Shown one piece after another: positions 10,737 to 23,999 of a stretch of 64,000 nucleotides of DNA. A program made the position numbers and the translations under genes. The DNA lies in assembly GCA_001931875.2 (NCBI GenBank), contig MSJH02000796.1, positions 1-64,000 on the forward strand. Reading direction: 5' to 3'. Position 1 is the first letter of the stretch; each line of letters begins with the position of its first letter. Below the pieces are notes generated by a model. It did not search any database. It saw only the letters and a program-made list of their open reading frames with translations, and had not been told where the DNA came from. The DNA is from Byssochlamys sp. IMV 00236. Taxonomy: Eukaryota > Ascomycota > Eurotiomycetes > Eurotiales > Thermoascaceae.

Positions 10737-12473
10737 ATATATTAATATATATATTTAGCAGTAAATAGATTATTACCTGCGGGCCTTCTATAAATTTATA
10801 AAGATATATATTAATAATATTATAGTTACCTCTAGTATAATTAATAATTATTATATATATTTATATAAGGTCTTTAAGAAAATATAAGAGCTAAATATTA
10901 AGCTTAACCTAGATAAAGTCTTTTATAGAATTTCTCTCTATATAATTACTAAGTTACTATATTAATTTATTAAGAATAAATACTATTAATAAGAAGGTAA
11001 AGACTATAATTAATATTTTATTTCCTTATATAGCCTAAGCCTTAAAGTTATACTTTAGCTTAATAAGATAGTTTAGGCAGTATACCTCTTAATATATTAA
11101 GATTATATAGCTATTATAGAATTAGAAAATAGTATTTCTTAGTAGTATACTTATAAAAGATAAGGTATAGTAGAGTTTTATAAAGAACGCGATTTTAGCT
11201 ATACTCTTATAAGCTAAGATAAATACTTATAATATTATTTAAAAGCACTTTAGTAATTTATTCTTTCTTATATACTATAACTTAAAGCGCTAGCTTTACT
11301 TTAATATTAATACTAGTATCTTTAGCTTTAGTATTATATATGCTATACTACCTTTATAGTAATATTAAGCTTAACTAAATAATTACTATCTCTTAGCGGT
11401 TTATAAACCTCTTAAAGCTATATTTAACTAACTAAAAGTTTAGCTAATTATATTTCTCTTAAGATAGCTTAACGCGGCTAAAAAAAGATATTAGCTAATA
11501 GAAATAGAGATTATATATTTAATATAAGTATTATATAAGATATACTATATTATTAAAACTTATTAGATATTATTAATTATTTTTATAAACTATAGCGCTA
11601 TAATTATAATTATTAAGTAAATATTTCTATAATTAATATCTATAGACTAGACTAATTTATAACTTATCTTAGCATTATAATATATATAGAGATTTAACCT
11701 TATACTTATATATAAATTAAGATATAATAATATTATTATAGATATATTATTATACCTTTAATTACTGTCTATTAAATTATATACTCTTATATTAGAGAAT
11801 ATTAAATACTATTTAGCTATTATATTTCTTAAGACTATATATATTAATAATACTAAGGATAAGCTATAATATAATATAACTCTTATAGAGTTATTAAAAA
11901 AATTTAAGACTTAACTAAAAAAGAGTTATAAGATTACTCTTTATTAATTTAAGATTTTTACTATACTATAGAATAATATAAACTCTATATATTTTCCTTT
12001 TATAATTTATAATAAACTCCTTTATATAGTTAATATTAATAATATGCAATATCTTTATATACTATAGTTAGTCTTTAAAGATATTCTTAACTTAGCTTAT
12101 AATAGTATAAAATACTCTAGGTATTACTAGATAATAGCTAATATTTATAACTTTATAATTTATAAGCTTATAAAATAAGTTAAAATATATATTAAGTACT
12201 GCTATTTATACTAGATAAATTAAATATATTATTATATATTTTATAGCAGCTATTAGCTTATCTTTATATTAAATATCTCTTTTTACTAATTAAATAAATA
12301 GTAATAGTTTTTTTATACTTTTCTTATAATTATTATTTCTTATCTTTTATTCTATATATAATATTTAATTTTTAGTCTTTATCTTATTTCTCTTATTTAT
12401 ATTATAATCTCTATTACTTTAGCCTTATTATAAATAACTATTAATAAAATTTACTTTATAAGAAAAAAGCTTA
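10737..12473 (+). pseudogene. Gypsy-1 3' part: RT palm, RNase H and integrase start
   Basis: Resumes the reverse transcriptase cut at 3895. Around 10790-10830 IYINNIIVTSS is the catalytic YVDDI(V/I)xxS box with both Asp changed to Asn, followed by ELNIKLNLDKVFY, the usual LxxNPxKxFxG region. RNase H follows: FINYSAIII at about 11573 corresponds to (F/Y)TDHSA, and LALQYIQRFNLIL at about 11660 to RASQYLxxFxLxI. The integrase zinc-binding region lies at about 12085-12230 (CYLYQ for CxxCQ). The integrase core is only faintly readable to about 12380. The element is then interrupted by copia-3 at 12479. Order and motifs are those of Tf1/sushi-like fungal gypsy elements; all catalytic residues checked are mutated. 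Confidence 0.75.
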
Positions 12474-12478
12474 AGTTA

Positions 12479-12614
12479 TCTTAAAGCTAACGAAAATGCT
12501 TAATTAAGAACTATCTAGAGGCTAAGCTAAACTAATCTATCTAGCTATTACTCTATTAACTAAGCTAACTCTTAGCACGGGCGACTATTACTAAAGCCCC
12601 TAGGGGTATTAAAA
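12479..12614 (-). repeat. Copia-3 3' LTR (left end)
   Basis: 136 bp, matching 55984-56120 and the solo LTR at 862-997. The TSD copy agtta is at 12474-12478. On the minus strand the purine run ending gagata just before it (12615-12624) is a plausible polypurine tract. Confidence 0.85.
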
Positions 12615-13885
12615 TATCTCTTTTAACTGCGCTAGTAAATAGCCTAATTGCCTAATTGCCTAATTTATTTAAACCCTTTAAACGTTTAGTTTCTTTAACT
12701 TTATAAGCTCTTAAAACTCCTTAAATTTAACTTAGTCTAGCGGCTTTATTAAGCTATTCGCTGGATTTATTTTTTTATTAATTTTCTGTAGTTTAATTAT
12801 ATTATTAATTACTGCAGATTAAATAAAGAAATAGTAATTCTCTAGCTATTTAGTAATTAGTTTATAACCCTTATTTTTAACTAAAATTATAGTATTTACT
12901 ATATTAGTCTAAATAAGTATAAGAATCTCTAGATTCTATTTAAGACCTAGAATATAGGCTAGCTTTCTTATAAATATAGCTTCTTTTACCGCGGAATCTA
13001 ATATATAAAATTTAGTAATTATTATTAATAGAGCTATTATTTACTATTTCTTACTAAAATTAGCTAATAAATATATCTTTATATAGAATTATAAATACTT
13101 TAGTTAAAGTCTTATTAAGGTTATTTTAATAATTAGTATTTATATAAATTTTAATGCCTTTATTAAGATCTACTCTTAGTTTAATACTATAGTTAAAAAT
13201 TTAGCAGATATATTATAATAGATATTTTACTGCTTTAATATCTTTATTATTTAAGTTACTTACCTTTTACTATAAGTAGTTTATAGCTTAAGCTAAGTTT
13301 AGCTATATTTTAATTATTAACTAGCTTAACTTTTTAATAAGGATTTAATATTTAATTTTAATATCTTTATTAGCTAGTTCTTTTAAAATCTTCAGTTTAT
13401 ATATTAATATTATAAGGACTTAAATTCTTATTAGTTTACTATTATAGAAGCTAGAGTTAATTAAAATAGTTAATATATAGCTAGCTTAGCTTATAATAAT
13501 TACTCCCTATATTTAATCTTTATTAAGCTTATAATCTAAGAAGTTAAAGAGTATACTAAGAATCTTTATATTAAAGCAATTATTTAAAATTATAATAAAG
13601 GTATTAATATCTTTCTTTATAAGTACTACTATAAATATATTATTAATATAGATAATAATATATTATTCTTTATTTAATATAAGAATATAAAGATTTTCTT
13701 CTAGTAGTATAAATCTTATCTAATATAGTTTATCTATAAATATTATATTCTATAAGTTAGTAAATTCTCGCAGTTTATATAAGGTATAGTAAAATAAGTA
13801 GACTTAATATTTCTTTATAGTAAATCTTATTAGCTATTATATATAGATTTATTTATTATTTAATAAGGCGTTTAAATAAGCTATA
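12615..13885 (-). pseudogene. Copia-3 RT C-terminal half and RNase H
   Basis: On the minus strand YIINNIFIVVL-like sequence at about 13660-13630 (read YINNIF) is the copia YVDD(I/L) box with Asp to Asn changes. Downstream, KYQILIKKLS and AINYLQ-type sequence (about 13300-13150) match the copia 'YxxxxGxLxYLxxxTRPDLAxAVxxLS' region, then KAVKYLLQYI matches 'AxKRxLRYLKGT'. The remainder to 12640 is RNase H-like but poorly preserved. The 5' side of this frame is cut by copia-1 at 13886 and continues at 28478. Confidence 0.75.
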
Positions 13886-14186
13886 TATTGCAAGATAGCA
13901 GTTAGGACTAGCAGTTTATAGAGAGAATATATAAGGGATTCTCTTATAAGAGAATCTAGGATAATTATATATATATAATTATAGAGAATAGTCGGCTTAG
14001 TAAAAGAGTTCTTATACTAAGTATATTAGTTTAAAAGGAGAACTTAATTAATTTAATATAATTAATTAACTATATTATAAAGATATATTAATATTAGTTT
14101 TATCTTTTATACTTTATTCTTATCTTAAGTTATATTTTCCTTTAAAGTTAATATAAAAAATTATTTTAAATCTATTTTTTTTAATT
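13886..14186 (+). repeat. Copia-1 5' LTR
   Basis: Begins tattgcaagatagcagttag and ends ttttaatt. It contains a perfect 20-bp palindrome, GATTCTCTTATAAGAGAATC, at 13937-13956 centred on a TATA-like TTATAA. Its start is shared in sequence with the copia-2 LTR, so the two elements are related families. Confidence 0.9.
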
Positions 14187-14204
14187 AATTATAAGCCCGG
14201 GTTA
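14187..14204 (+). promoter_or_regulatory. Copia-1 primer binding site
   Basis: aattataagcccgggtt directly follows the LTR. Allowing RIP (TG to TA), it is the complement of the anticodon arm of initiator tRNA-Met (GGTTATGAGCCC), so priming was by an internal half-tRNA as in Drosophila copia and Ty5. The same site is found in copia-2 and copia-3. Confidence 0.65.
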
Positions 14205-14920
14205 GTAAAAACTTAAAAAAAAATAGATATTTAAGCAGTATAAAACTCTTTATTAAAATTATAGGATCCAAAATAGTAGCTATTAAATACCTTTATATAA
14301 GAGGTATTATAATAAGACTGCTTTAATACTTATTCTATAAATATTAGATTTAATAGGTATTAAAACCTATTAATAGTTAAAGAATTAACTAAATTACTCT
14401 ATATATAATTAGAAGATTAACTAAATTATTTTATATATAGATAAGAATATCCCCTATTAATAGTTCTAATAACTAAAAAAGAAAACTAGTTCTTATTCTT
14501 TTTAAAGAAAATTATAAAAAATAGTTTATTTATATAAAAAAATAGCTTATTAGCAAGAACTATTAAGATATTATTAAATATTAATAATAAGACAGCAATT
14601 TATTATAGGAGAAAAATAATATAATAGTATAATATTAGATTATAAGATATTTATTTAAAGATAATTAAAATAGATATATTAAGAATACTATTACTAAAAT
14701 ACTATAAGACTATTTTAAGAGATAATATAAGAAGACTTAGCCTACTTAATAATACTAATTTATTTAATTATTTATTAATTTTAAAATAATACTTAAATAG
14801 ACTATTATTAATATATAAAGGCAATTATAATAAATAAGAAAGAAAATAGTAGCTTATAATAGTACTATATCTTTCTTAGCTAAACTTAAAGCTAAGATTT
14901 AATACTTACTCTCTAATTTA
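14205..14920 (+). pseudogene. Copia-1 gag, 5' part
   Basis: AT-rich frame aligned base by base with the copia-2 gag at 31757-32410 (shared landmarks ataagactgct at about 14326 and gctaaacttaaagct at about 14878). It ends where the Helitron begins and picks up again at about 24021 with the gag C-terminus and zinc knuckle. No intact frame. Confidence 0.7.
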
Positions 14921-14950
14921 TCTAATCTAAGTAAATATTATAAAACTTAA

Positions 14951-14963
14951 ACGCGAAGCGCGT
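14951..14963. repeat. 5'-end hairpin of the Helitron
   Basis: ACGCG AAG CGCGT, a perfect 5-bp stem in otherwise almost pure A+T. It resembles the 3'-end hairpin at 24000-24012, which suggests shared recognition of the two ends. Confidence 0.6.
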
Positions 14964-15896
14964 TAGGCTAATTAGATCCCCTTAAATCTCTTAGACTAAT
15001 TAGATTCTCTTAGATAAGCTCTATATTTATATAATATAACTAACTGTATAGAAGCCTAGCAAGATTTAAGGCCTCTTATTAGCTAAGACTAAATGCTAAG
15101 TTAATATAATTATATATAATAATTATCTGTAAGAATATTAAAACTTTTTAGATTTACTAACTTTTAAGTCCTTTAATTAGCTTAAGGTCTATGCTAAGCT
15201 AGTATAGTTATATATAATAATTATATATATAAATATTAAAATCTTTTTATAGTTAGTATTATTATTACTATATCTATTACTTTAAAATATATATATTATA
15301 GTATAATACTAAATTACTATATAATATTAATGCTTATATTAAATCCCTTATATTAATTAATTATTAAGTTCTAACTAATTATAAAGTACTAACTAGCTAA
15401 GAAATAAAATTAGAGATATAAGATATTCCTAGAGCTAATAGTACTACTATTAATATACTTTAACAGTGCCTTAATAGCTATTGCGCTATAATATATTTAA
15501 TACTTTAAGAAGATTACTACTGTTTAAAAATACTATTATCCTATAATTATTAATTTAAATATAAATTATTATATCTTTAATAATAGGCTTAATATTAATA
15601 TTTAGTATTAGTATATAGCAGATACTATTATTATTAAATATTTTATTATAATTATAGTTATTAAAATAAGATATATTTAATAGTATTTAAGACTTCTTTA
15701 CTTATAATCTTTTATTATCTTCGCGCTCTAAGTCTTTAATCTTATTTAGTTTACTTAGTTTACTTAGTTTAATAAAAGATAAGGTATATCTAGGCTATTA
15801 GTAAGCTATATTAGTTAGTAAGAGATTAACTATATCTAGAGAAGAGAATATTTACTATATTAGTTTTTATATTTCTATATATAACCCCTAATAAGA

Positions 15897-16042
15897 CCTA
15901 ACTAAGATTATATATCTAATTAATAAGATAATACTTTTCATTATTATATAGGCCGCTAATACAGTTATTCCTAACTAAGATTATATATCTAATTAATAAG
16001 ATAATACTTTTTATTATTATATAGGCCGCTAATACAGTTATT
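15897..16042. repeat. 73-bp tandem duplication
   Basis: The segment beginning cctaactaagattatatatc at 15897 recurs at 15970 and ends with ggccgctaatacagttatt. The copies differ at about one position, so the duplication arose after most of the RIP or was mutated in the same way. Confidence 0.85.
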
Positions 16043-16468
16043 TTTGCCTAGTTACTTTATTAAAAAAAGATATATTTAAAATTAAGTTAAGAGCACTAAG
16101 AGTATTAAAGATTAAGGCTATATCTTTTATAGTAGGTTAATTAGTTCTAGTTATATAATAAACTTTAAAGTAATAAGGTATATTAGTAAGATATTAAGAT
16201 TTTATAATACTTATATAACTCTCTTTATATAATAAACAGGATATCTCTTATAAGATTAGTTTTAGTCCTTAAGATTACTTTATCTTATTTTATTTCTAGA
16301 TATTAACCCTAAGATAGATTACTATACTTCGCCTTACTTTTCTATTATATCTTACCTTAATTTTTTAATATATTACTATCTTAGCTGTTTTAATACTAAT
16401 ATAAGGCCTATATTTTTAAGATTATTTAAGCTACTCTTAATAGTTTTTAATAGTATTATATATTGGTA

Positions 16469-16505
16469 TAATCTATATAATCTATATAATCTATATAATC
16501 TATAT
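16469..16505. repeat. Short 9-bp tandem repeat
   Basis: Unit tctatataa (four copies, last one partial). No sign of function. Confidence 0.7.
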
Positions 16506-18399
16506 TATTTATTGGCTAAAAGAGGCTATATTAAGTATATATTTAAGGCCCGGTTATATATAATAGGGATATTTATATAAGCCTATATACTAACTATTTA
16601 TTATATTTACCTAGATTATATTCTTATATTATATTTAATATAGTAGTTATATATCTTTTAATATAAAATATAATAGCTGCTAATAATAGCTTATAAAAAA
16701 GGCATTTATATAGATTAATAATTATAGGTACTATTTATAGTGTAATTATAATATATATATAAGTCTTAAATAATTCTAGTATTATAAGTATATATAATAG
16801 TAGCACTTATTACTAAGTTTAATAATAACTTAAATATAAATAGCTATTCTTATAAGAATAAAGGCTTAATTTATATCTCTTATTCTTAGCAGCTAGTCTT
16901 ACTGCTAGATTCTACCTATATTATTACTTTATATACTATTATTAGTATCTTTTATAATACTAATAAGATAGTTATCTCTATTACCCTTATTATTATTTAT
17001 AGATCTCCTTATAAATTATACTATAATTAAGTTATTATTATAAAGTATATTCTCCTTTAAATTAGCTAAATCCCCTAGTAAATCCTTTAGTAAATTCTCT
17101 TCTTAAGCTGTTTTAATAATCTTTAACCTATTCTATATACCTTTATAGAGTTTATATTATATATAACTCTATCTCTATATGTAAATATATTAGCAAACCT
17201 AGCTAGAGAGGTTTTAATCTTAGTCCCCTAGTTATAAATCTAGTAATAATTATAAGCAGTCTTTTCTTTCTATTTTAAAGGCTATATAGCCTATATATTA
17301 CCCTCTATATTGTATAAATCCCTAATATTAGAACTATTTTATAGAGAATACTGCCTATAATATCTATAATAATTATCTTTAAATATCTTAAAGTAAATTT
17401 TCTATAGAAATAATTAGAGTTAGACTATAAGCTATTAAAACTATCTCTAGGGCCTTTTATTTATTAATAATAGAATAGCAATAATTATTCTTTAGCTATA
17501 TAAATATTTAATATAAATATTATTATGCTTTATTTTAGAGCTATAAGATTATTATTCGTAATAATATCTTTAACTATTGCTATAAGAGTAATAATATTAA
17601 GCTTAGCCTTAATATAGAACTAATATAAAAGCCGCTATTATTATTAAAGAAATATTTTAATAATAATAATATAGAGTTAGTTCTCTTTTATAAAAATATC
17701 TGGTTAATTAATATATTATTAGTATTTACCTTTATAGCCTATATAAATAATTAATATCTAGCCTCCTAGTAATACTGGCAGGTCTTAATTATAGAGAGTA
17801 TTTTATTATTAAATTAGCCCCCTAAATAGAGTAATATCCTCCTTTATATAGCTTTACTTTCTTAATTTTTAGAAGGCAGATTAGGTATAGCAAAAATATA
17901 GCTTAATATCTTAAGTATATATTAAGATTATATAGTAATTAAATATATTATTATATAGAATTAATTTATTTTAAAGGGTCTTTTATTACGCTTATAATAT
18001 ATTTAAATATTATATTAATTAAGGACTATAATATCTATATCTTACCCTATAATTATATTTAATCCCTAATAAAAATAGTAGATATTCTTATAATCTAGTA
18101 ACTTTAGCAATAGAACTAGTAAGATTTATTCTAGATATTATAGAGAAGTATAATTAGGTAAGTTTTTATAATATCTGCCTTTATCTTAATAAGTCCCCTT
18201 TTATATAATATTTAATATTTAATTAGTTTAAAGAGAATATAGATATTATCTCTAATAATAATAGTATAATAAATAATAATATCTATCTTAAAAATAATAG
18301 TAATATATTTTAAGTTATTTTTAAATATAACCTATAGCTATAATATTAAGATTAATATAAAAATAAAATTAAAGAGGTTATATTAGCTCTCTAGAGCTT

Positions 18400-21300
18400 T
18401 TTAATTATTTAGTAAGTTAGTTTAAGATAATATCTTATATTAATCTACTATTTATACCCGCTATATATTTTTTTTAATATATTCTTCTTTTTCTTTAAGA
18501 TAGAAGAGGTTAATACTAGCAGCTTTAGCTGTTAGGTCTTATTTATATAGGCTAAGAGTATTAATAAATATAAATTATACTGCTTACTTATTATTACTAG
18601 CTTTTATTTTAATATTTAAATAACTTTAATATAATATAGTATACTAGCTATTTTTACTAATAATTTATTATAAATCTATAGTTATCTATAGAGTAATATA
18701 AATTAAATTAGTTTAAATAAAACTAATAAAAGCTCTAGGCTAAGAGATATAATATTATTAGGATAGCTCTTATTACTATTACCGGCATTAATTCTATTAA
18801 TATAGATAAATTATATATTTTTCTATATTAAGCTTTATAGATAATAACTACTTTATATAATAATACTATTAAGACTCTATAGCTATTATCTATAAATTTA
18901 AAAAACTTTACCTTTTTATTATTTTTATAGCAAACCTATATTAGGAGGAAATTTAAGCTAAACTTATTAAAGATATAACTGGTATTTCTATTTAGTCTTA
19001 GGAGAATTACTCTAACTTAATAGCCTATATATTCTATATTAAGCTACTAGAACTTATATTTAAGCTATATAAAAATTTAATCTTTAGGGAATATATTAAT
19101 ATCTAAATAATTAAATACTAGAAATATAATCTCTCTTATATTTACTTCCTTCTCTAGGTTAAAAGCAGCTTTAAAATACTTATTATTAAATATATTAATA
19201 AGATTATCTATATAGAGATCCTTACTATTAATAAGCCTAGGCCTATTACTAATAGCTAAGTAACTCTTAAATAGTTAAAACTCTAGAAATAGTAGAATCT
19301 TAAGCTCTATAATATTATTATTACTAACCTAATCTACTAATTATATAGCTATTATAATCTTAAAGCCTCTTATATAAAGGAGATTAATAAGGTCCTAAAA
19401 TATTTAAAGAACTTTTCTAAGCTCTTTTATAAAAAAACTGTCTTAATTAAAGACTTTTACCCTAAGTATTATTAATAAAGGGAGACCTAGATTTAAATCT
19501 AATATTTAATTAAAGTAAATAGCTTTTTAGAGATTAAGAATAAATAAATTATCCCCTATAATCTTTACTTAATATAGTAGTATAAAGCCTATATTAATAT
19601 AGAGGTATATAGCAATATTAAGGTAATTAAATACCTATATAAATATATCTATAAGAGATTTAATTATATAACTATAGAGCTAAATATAGGTATTAATAAG
19701 ATTTATAATTATATTAATAGCTATTATATTAGGGCATTAGAAATAATCTAATATCTCTTTAAATTCCCTATTTATAGGATTAGTCCTAATATCTATACTC
19801 TCTATATTTATTTATTAGAGGACTACTCTATTACCTATAATATAGAGGCATTTATTAAAGAGCTTATTAATTATTTAGAGTAAATATTATTAAAATTATT
19901 AGTCTTTTTTTAATATAATATTAATAAGAAAGTAAGTAAGCTTCTATTACTATTATTATATAAAGTTAATATAAAGAATCTTAGGCTATTATTTTTTTAT
20001 AACTTTTTTTACTACTTTACTTAGAAATAAAAAGAAAAGAAATAAATATATTATTAAATAAAGGCCTTTTAGATTAATTAGATAAAGTAAATATTACTGC
20101 TTTATAGAGAAGTTTACTTCCTTTATTATCTGCTTATAATAGTCTATAGGCTTATAAGCTTTAAAGATATTTAGACTATAAATAGTTATATTTATTTAAT
20201 ATTTTATAAGGCCTGCTATACTTATAGAATCTTATAGAATAAAGATAAATAAAAGCTATACTTTAAGAAAGCCTATTATATAGAGACTAGCTATTAGCTT
20301 TACTAGTTACTTTTTATAATAATAATCTTTAGAGACTTTTTAAATACTAGTAGGCTTTAAAAGAAATATAAAGATAATATCTATAATAACTTAGAGTATT
20401 ATATTTAATATAATTAATTATAATATAATCTTACCTTTAATTATATTCTCTATTATAATTATAGCCTTTTTCTTATTATTACTAATCTCTTAATAAAGGA
20501 GAAAACTCTAGAAAACTACTAGCTCTTTCCTTACTTAAATAATTAGTATAAGGCTGCCCTAAACCTAGAGATCTTATAAGAGATAAGCTATAATTATATT
20601 AAGCTTATTTAATAAATAAAAGATCTTATCCTATAATTAAATTATAATTAATATTAAGCTTTTAATATAATTATTAAAGCTATAATAGATATTTTAACAA
20701 ATATTTATTTTTTTCTTTATAGGCCTAAGAATATAAGAAAGACCTTTTTTTATATTATATTATATAGCTACTTTTAGTCTTAGAATAAGATTATTCTTTA
20801 TATTATTTTAATAGGGATTATTACTTTACTTCTCCCTAGAGATTATATTATCTATAAATAATTCTATATTCTAATTAATATTAAGGAGAAGTTAATTTAT
20901 TATATTAGCTATAGCTTATATTTAGCAGACTTTATTTAAGTAATCTTTTTAATTATCTAGGATAAGACAATAATAATATATTATTATATATATAATATTA
21001 TAGATTATATTTTATAGAATCTCTACTATAATTTATTTAAATATAATAAACCCTTTAATAGTATCTTAACTATTCTAGGAGAAGATTTCTAATAAATTCT
21101 GCTTATTATCTCTTATAGTAATTAAGTATAGATTATAAGAGCTTATCTTTAATATACTTATATCTTTAATTAATTGTAGGTATTATTACTTATAAAGAAT
21201 ATATAGCTAAAGATAATAAATTAGAAGAATTATTAATTAATTTATTAGCTATTATAACTTAGTTATAAGCCTAAGTTAATAAGTAATATCTTAATATTAT

Positions 21301-21940
21301 CTTTTATTTACTAGACTATTAATATAGATAAGTTTATTAATTATATTTACTTACCTTATAACCTATAAACTACCCCTTAAAACTTAAGATTCTTCTATAG
21401 CTATACTATTTTAACCCCCTAAAATATAGATATTAAATCTATTAATATTTACTTACTAGCCTAATTCCTTAAGGATATTATTATATTATATTTAGTAAAT
21501 ACTTATAATCTTAATAATAGTTTACTATATAAAGAGATTAGTATTAAAACCCTCTATAATATTATCTTAGTTAAGATCTCTTTAGCTAAGCTATAGATAA
21601 AGATAGGGGTTTCTCTTATTTTAATATATAATATAGATTCCTTAAAAGAACTCTATAATAGTATTTAGCTAACTTTATTATATATAACTATTTATTACTT
21701 AAAAGTTTATTTTAATAATAATAATTTTAATAAGAAGACTTATTTTATTTTTTATACTAAGCTAATAATAGCCTTTAATAAGTTTTACTTTATATTATAC
21801 TGCCTTTAATTTCTTATCTAGCTAGCCTTTACTATAATTATTAATAAGTTTTAAAAATAGTCTTTAAAATATATTAAAATAGACTTATAAACTTCTATCT
21901 TTATTTATAATTAGTTCTATATTGCTATATTATAAATAAT
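18400..21940 (+). pseudogene. Helitron Rep-helicase (RIP-inactivated)
   Basis: Rolling-circle replication initiator fused to a Pif1-like helicase, the transposition protein of Helitrons. LFIIFIANLYQEEI at about 18910 is the LF(I/V)TFTxNPxWxEI motif. YQKYNLSYIYFLL at 19112-19150 corresponds to FQKRGLPHxHxLL, so both His of the HUH metal site are now Tyr. PYNLYLI and YLYKYIYK (about 19560-19660) are the NPYL and KYLxKYxxK motifs of Rep. The helicase Walker A at about 20720-20760 reads RPKNIRKTFFY for GPGGTGKT(F/T)LY, with three Gly and the Thr changed. GEDF**ILLII (about 21080) is GGDFRQxLPV, and the last motif near 21780-21900 is the SxGQT/YVALSR region. All catalytic sites examined are lost to C-to-T or G-to-A changes. 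Confidence 0.85.
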
Positions 21941-23990
21941 CTAAGCCTAGAATTTATTAATTCTCTTTTCTTTAAATAATAAAGCCTAATTAACTATTAA
22001 TAAGATTTATCTAGAGATTCTTTAGTAATTTTTTATTATACTCTTTAATCTGCTTACTTTACTCGCTCTACTAATATTAGTTTTAGCCTTAAACTTATTT
22101 TAATTATTAAGAACTATACTATTAAATTTAATAGAATTAGACTTTACTAATTTTAATAATATAGAAATTTTTAAGACTTATTCTTATTAAGATTATACTA
22201 TTAAGATTAAAGATATATTTAAAGGATTAAAATTATCTCCTTAAGATTATACTATTAATTTCTATATATAAAAGATACCTTACTCGCGAGTTAGTCTACT
22301 TTATTATATATTATTTCTTACTTAAACTATAATTATTTATTTATATTAAATAGTATTTAATTTAATTCCCCTCTATTATTTTATTATTATATTTACCTTT
22401 ATTAATATTAATTATTATACTATTATAAGTATTATAGTTATAAACTTAATATAAGTAATGCTAAAGGCCTTATAGTTAGTCTTTAACTCCTATATAATTA
22501 TAAAAAAGTATATATATTTTAAAGACTTAATTATTATAGACTCTATTAATATAATAATTAAATATTATAATAATCTCTTATTAGCCTTCTTATCTAATAC
22601 TATTATAATATATATAGGGGTTTTATTTATTAAATAAGACCTATTAAATGCCCCTAAGATTATAATTAAAGCCTATTTATATACTCTATGCTAAGGTAAC
22701 TTTAGCTTAGAGAAGTATTCTAACTATATTTTCTATTTAATTCTATTAATACTATTATTTAGTAGGTAAATAATTAGCTAAATAATTAATCTTACTCCTA
22801 AAGATAATATAAAATGCTTAATTTTCTTTATTAAGATTATTATTTATAATAGTAAGATAAATAATAAGATAATTACTAATACCTTCTATATTAATTGCAA
22901 TATCCCCTAGAATAAGTACTAAGTATTTATAAAGCTTTTAATTACCGGCCGATTTATAAAGGTTAATAAGAAGTTTATTAGGTTTTACCTATATTTAAAT
23001 AAGGTAGCTCTCTATATCTCTATTATCTTATTATTCTTCTTTTAAATTCTTAAAGAATCTATAGAAGTAAAATAAACTACTACTATAATATTTACTCGCT
23101 TAAAATACTGCTATAATATAATATTTAAATCTATAAATCTAATAATAAAATAACCTATTATCTTTCTTAAAAAGCTAATAAGTTCTTAAAATTTAGCCTC
23201 CTTAGCCTTATAATAGTTAGGCACTACTAAAGGTATAGCTAATTAATCTAATACTATTACTAATAGCTTATTTAATACTCTCTTTAGCCTTTAAAAAGTA
23301 AATAAAGCTATTAAAGAAACTAATCTTAATTAACTAGCTCTTAAATTTACTAACTTTAAATTTAAATATAAGAAACCCTTTAAAAAGCTTAAATACCCGC
23401 CTAAGCCTAAGCTTAAGCCTAATCTTAATCTTAATCTTAATCTTAATCTTAAGCCTAAGCTAAAGAACTCTATAAATGCCTCTAATACTAATAGGGATTC
23501 TAAAGATAAAGATTTTAAGGACTTTAAGGAAGATATTCTATAAAGGTCCTAAGTATTTAAATTTAAGGAAGAATTTAAGGAAGAATTTAATAAAGAATTT
23601 AAACCTATAAATTAATCTTAATATAAATATTAATATAAACTTAAATTTAACTTTAAGATAAATAAAGATATTAGCAATAGTTTAATAATAATAATAAGGA
23701 AGCTATATATAGTAAAGGATAAGGCTACTATCTATAGCTAAAATTACTATATATAGCCTAGTATAAAAGCTATCTTATTTAAAGATATAGTATAAAGAAG
23801 GTATTATAAATAGCTCTTTCTATTTATTTTATTAATACTCTAGATAATATAACTATAGGTAATAATAACTAGTTAATTAATTTTACTAACTATTATTACT
23901 ATCTATTAATAATTAATACCTTATAAGTCTATATATAGCTTTCTATTAAGTAAATTACTATAATAGTTTAAGAAATTAGTTCTATAAGTA
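21941..23990 (+). pseudogene. Helitron downstream frame, unidentified
   Basis: After the helicase, plus-strand frames remain protein-like: about 22690-23060 includes NNKIITNTFYINCNIP and LITGRFIKVNKKFI. From 23390 low-complexity coding begins, with Lys-Pro/Leu/Asn dipeptides at 23398-23462 and Lys/Glu/Phe-rich units at 23505-23620. I do not recognise a domain. It may be the C-terminal extension of the Helitron protein or a second gene captured by the element. Confidence 0.4.
23398..23462 (+). repeat. Hexamer repeat in the Helitron downstream frame
   Basis: About ten hexamers of the cctaag/cttaat type. They look telomere-like at first sight but translate as alternating Lys/Asn and Pro/Leu, so I take them as low-complexity coding sequence. 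Confidence 0.65.
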
Positions 23991-23999
23991 AGACCGGGA

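Larger units (their letters stand above)
14964..18400. other. Helitron 5' region without recognised genes
   Basis: About 3.4 kb. Near the left end is a repeated attagatcccctta/attagattctctta block (14980-15015). A 73-bp tandem duplication occupies 15897-16042, and four copies of a 9-bp unit lie at 16469-16505. Parts of 16800-17900 read as Ser/Leu/Tyr-rich frames on the plus strand and could be the N-terminal region of the Helitron protein or a companion gene, but I see no motif. Confidence 0.5.

Noticed and set aside
1003..12614. The LTRs at 862 and 12479 as the two LTRs of gypsy-1
   Set aside because: Each has its own TSD (tatct and agtta), the second pairs with 55984-56120, and the primer site and orientation fit the minus-strand copia-3.
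23398..23462. cctaag/cttaat hexamers as a telomere remnant
   Set aside because: The unit is not CCCTAA, the run is short, and it fits a Lys-Pro low-complexity coding frame of the Helitron.
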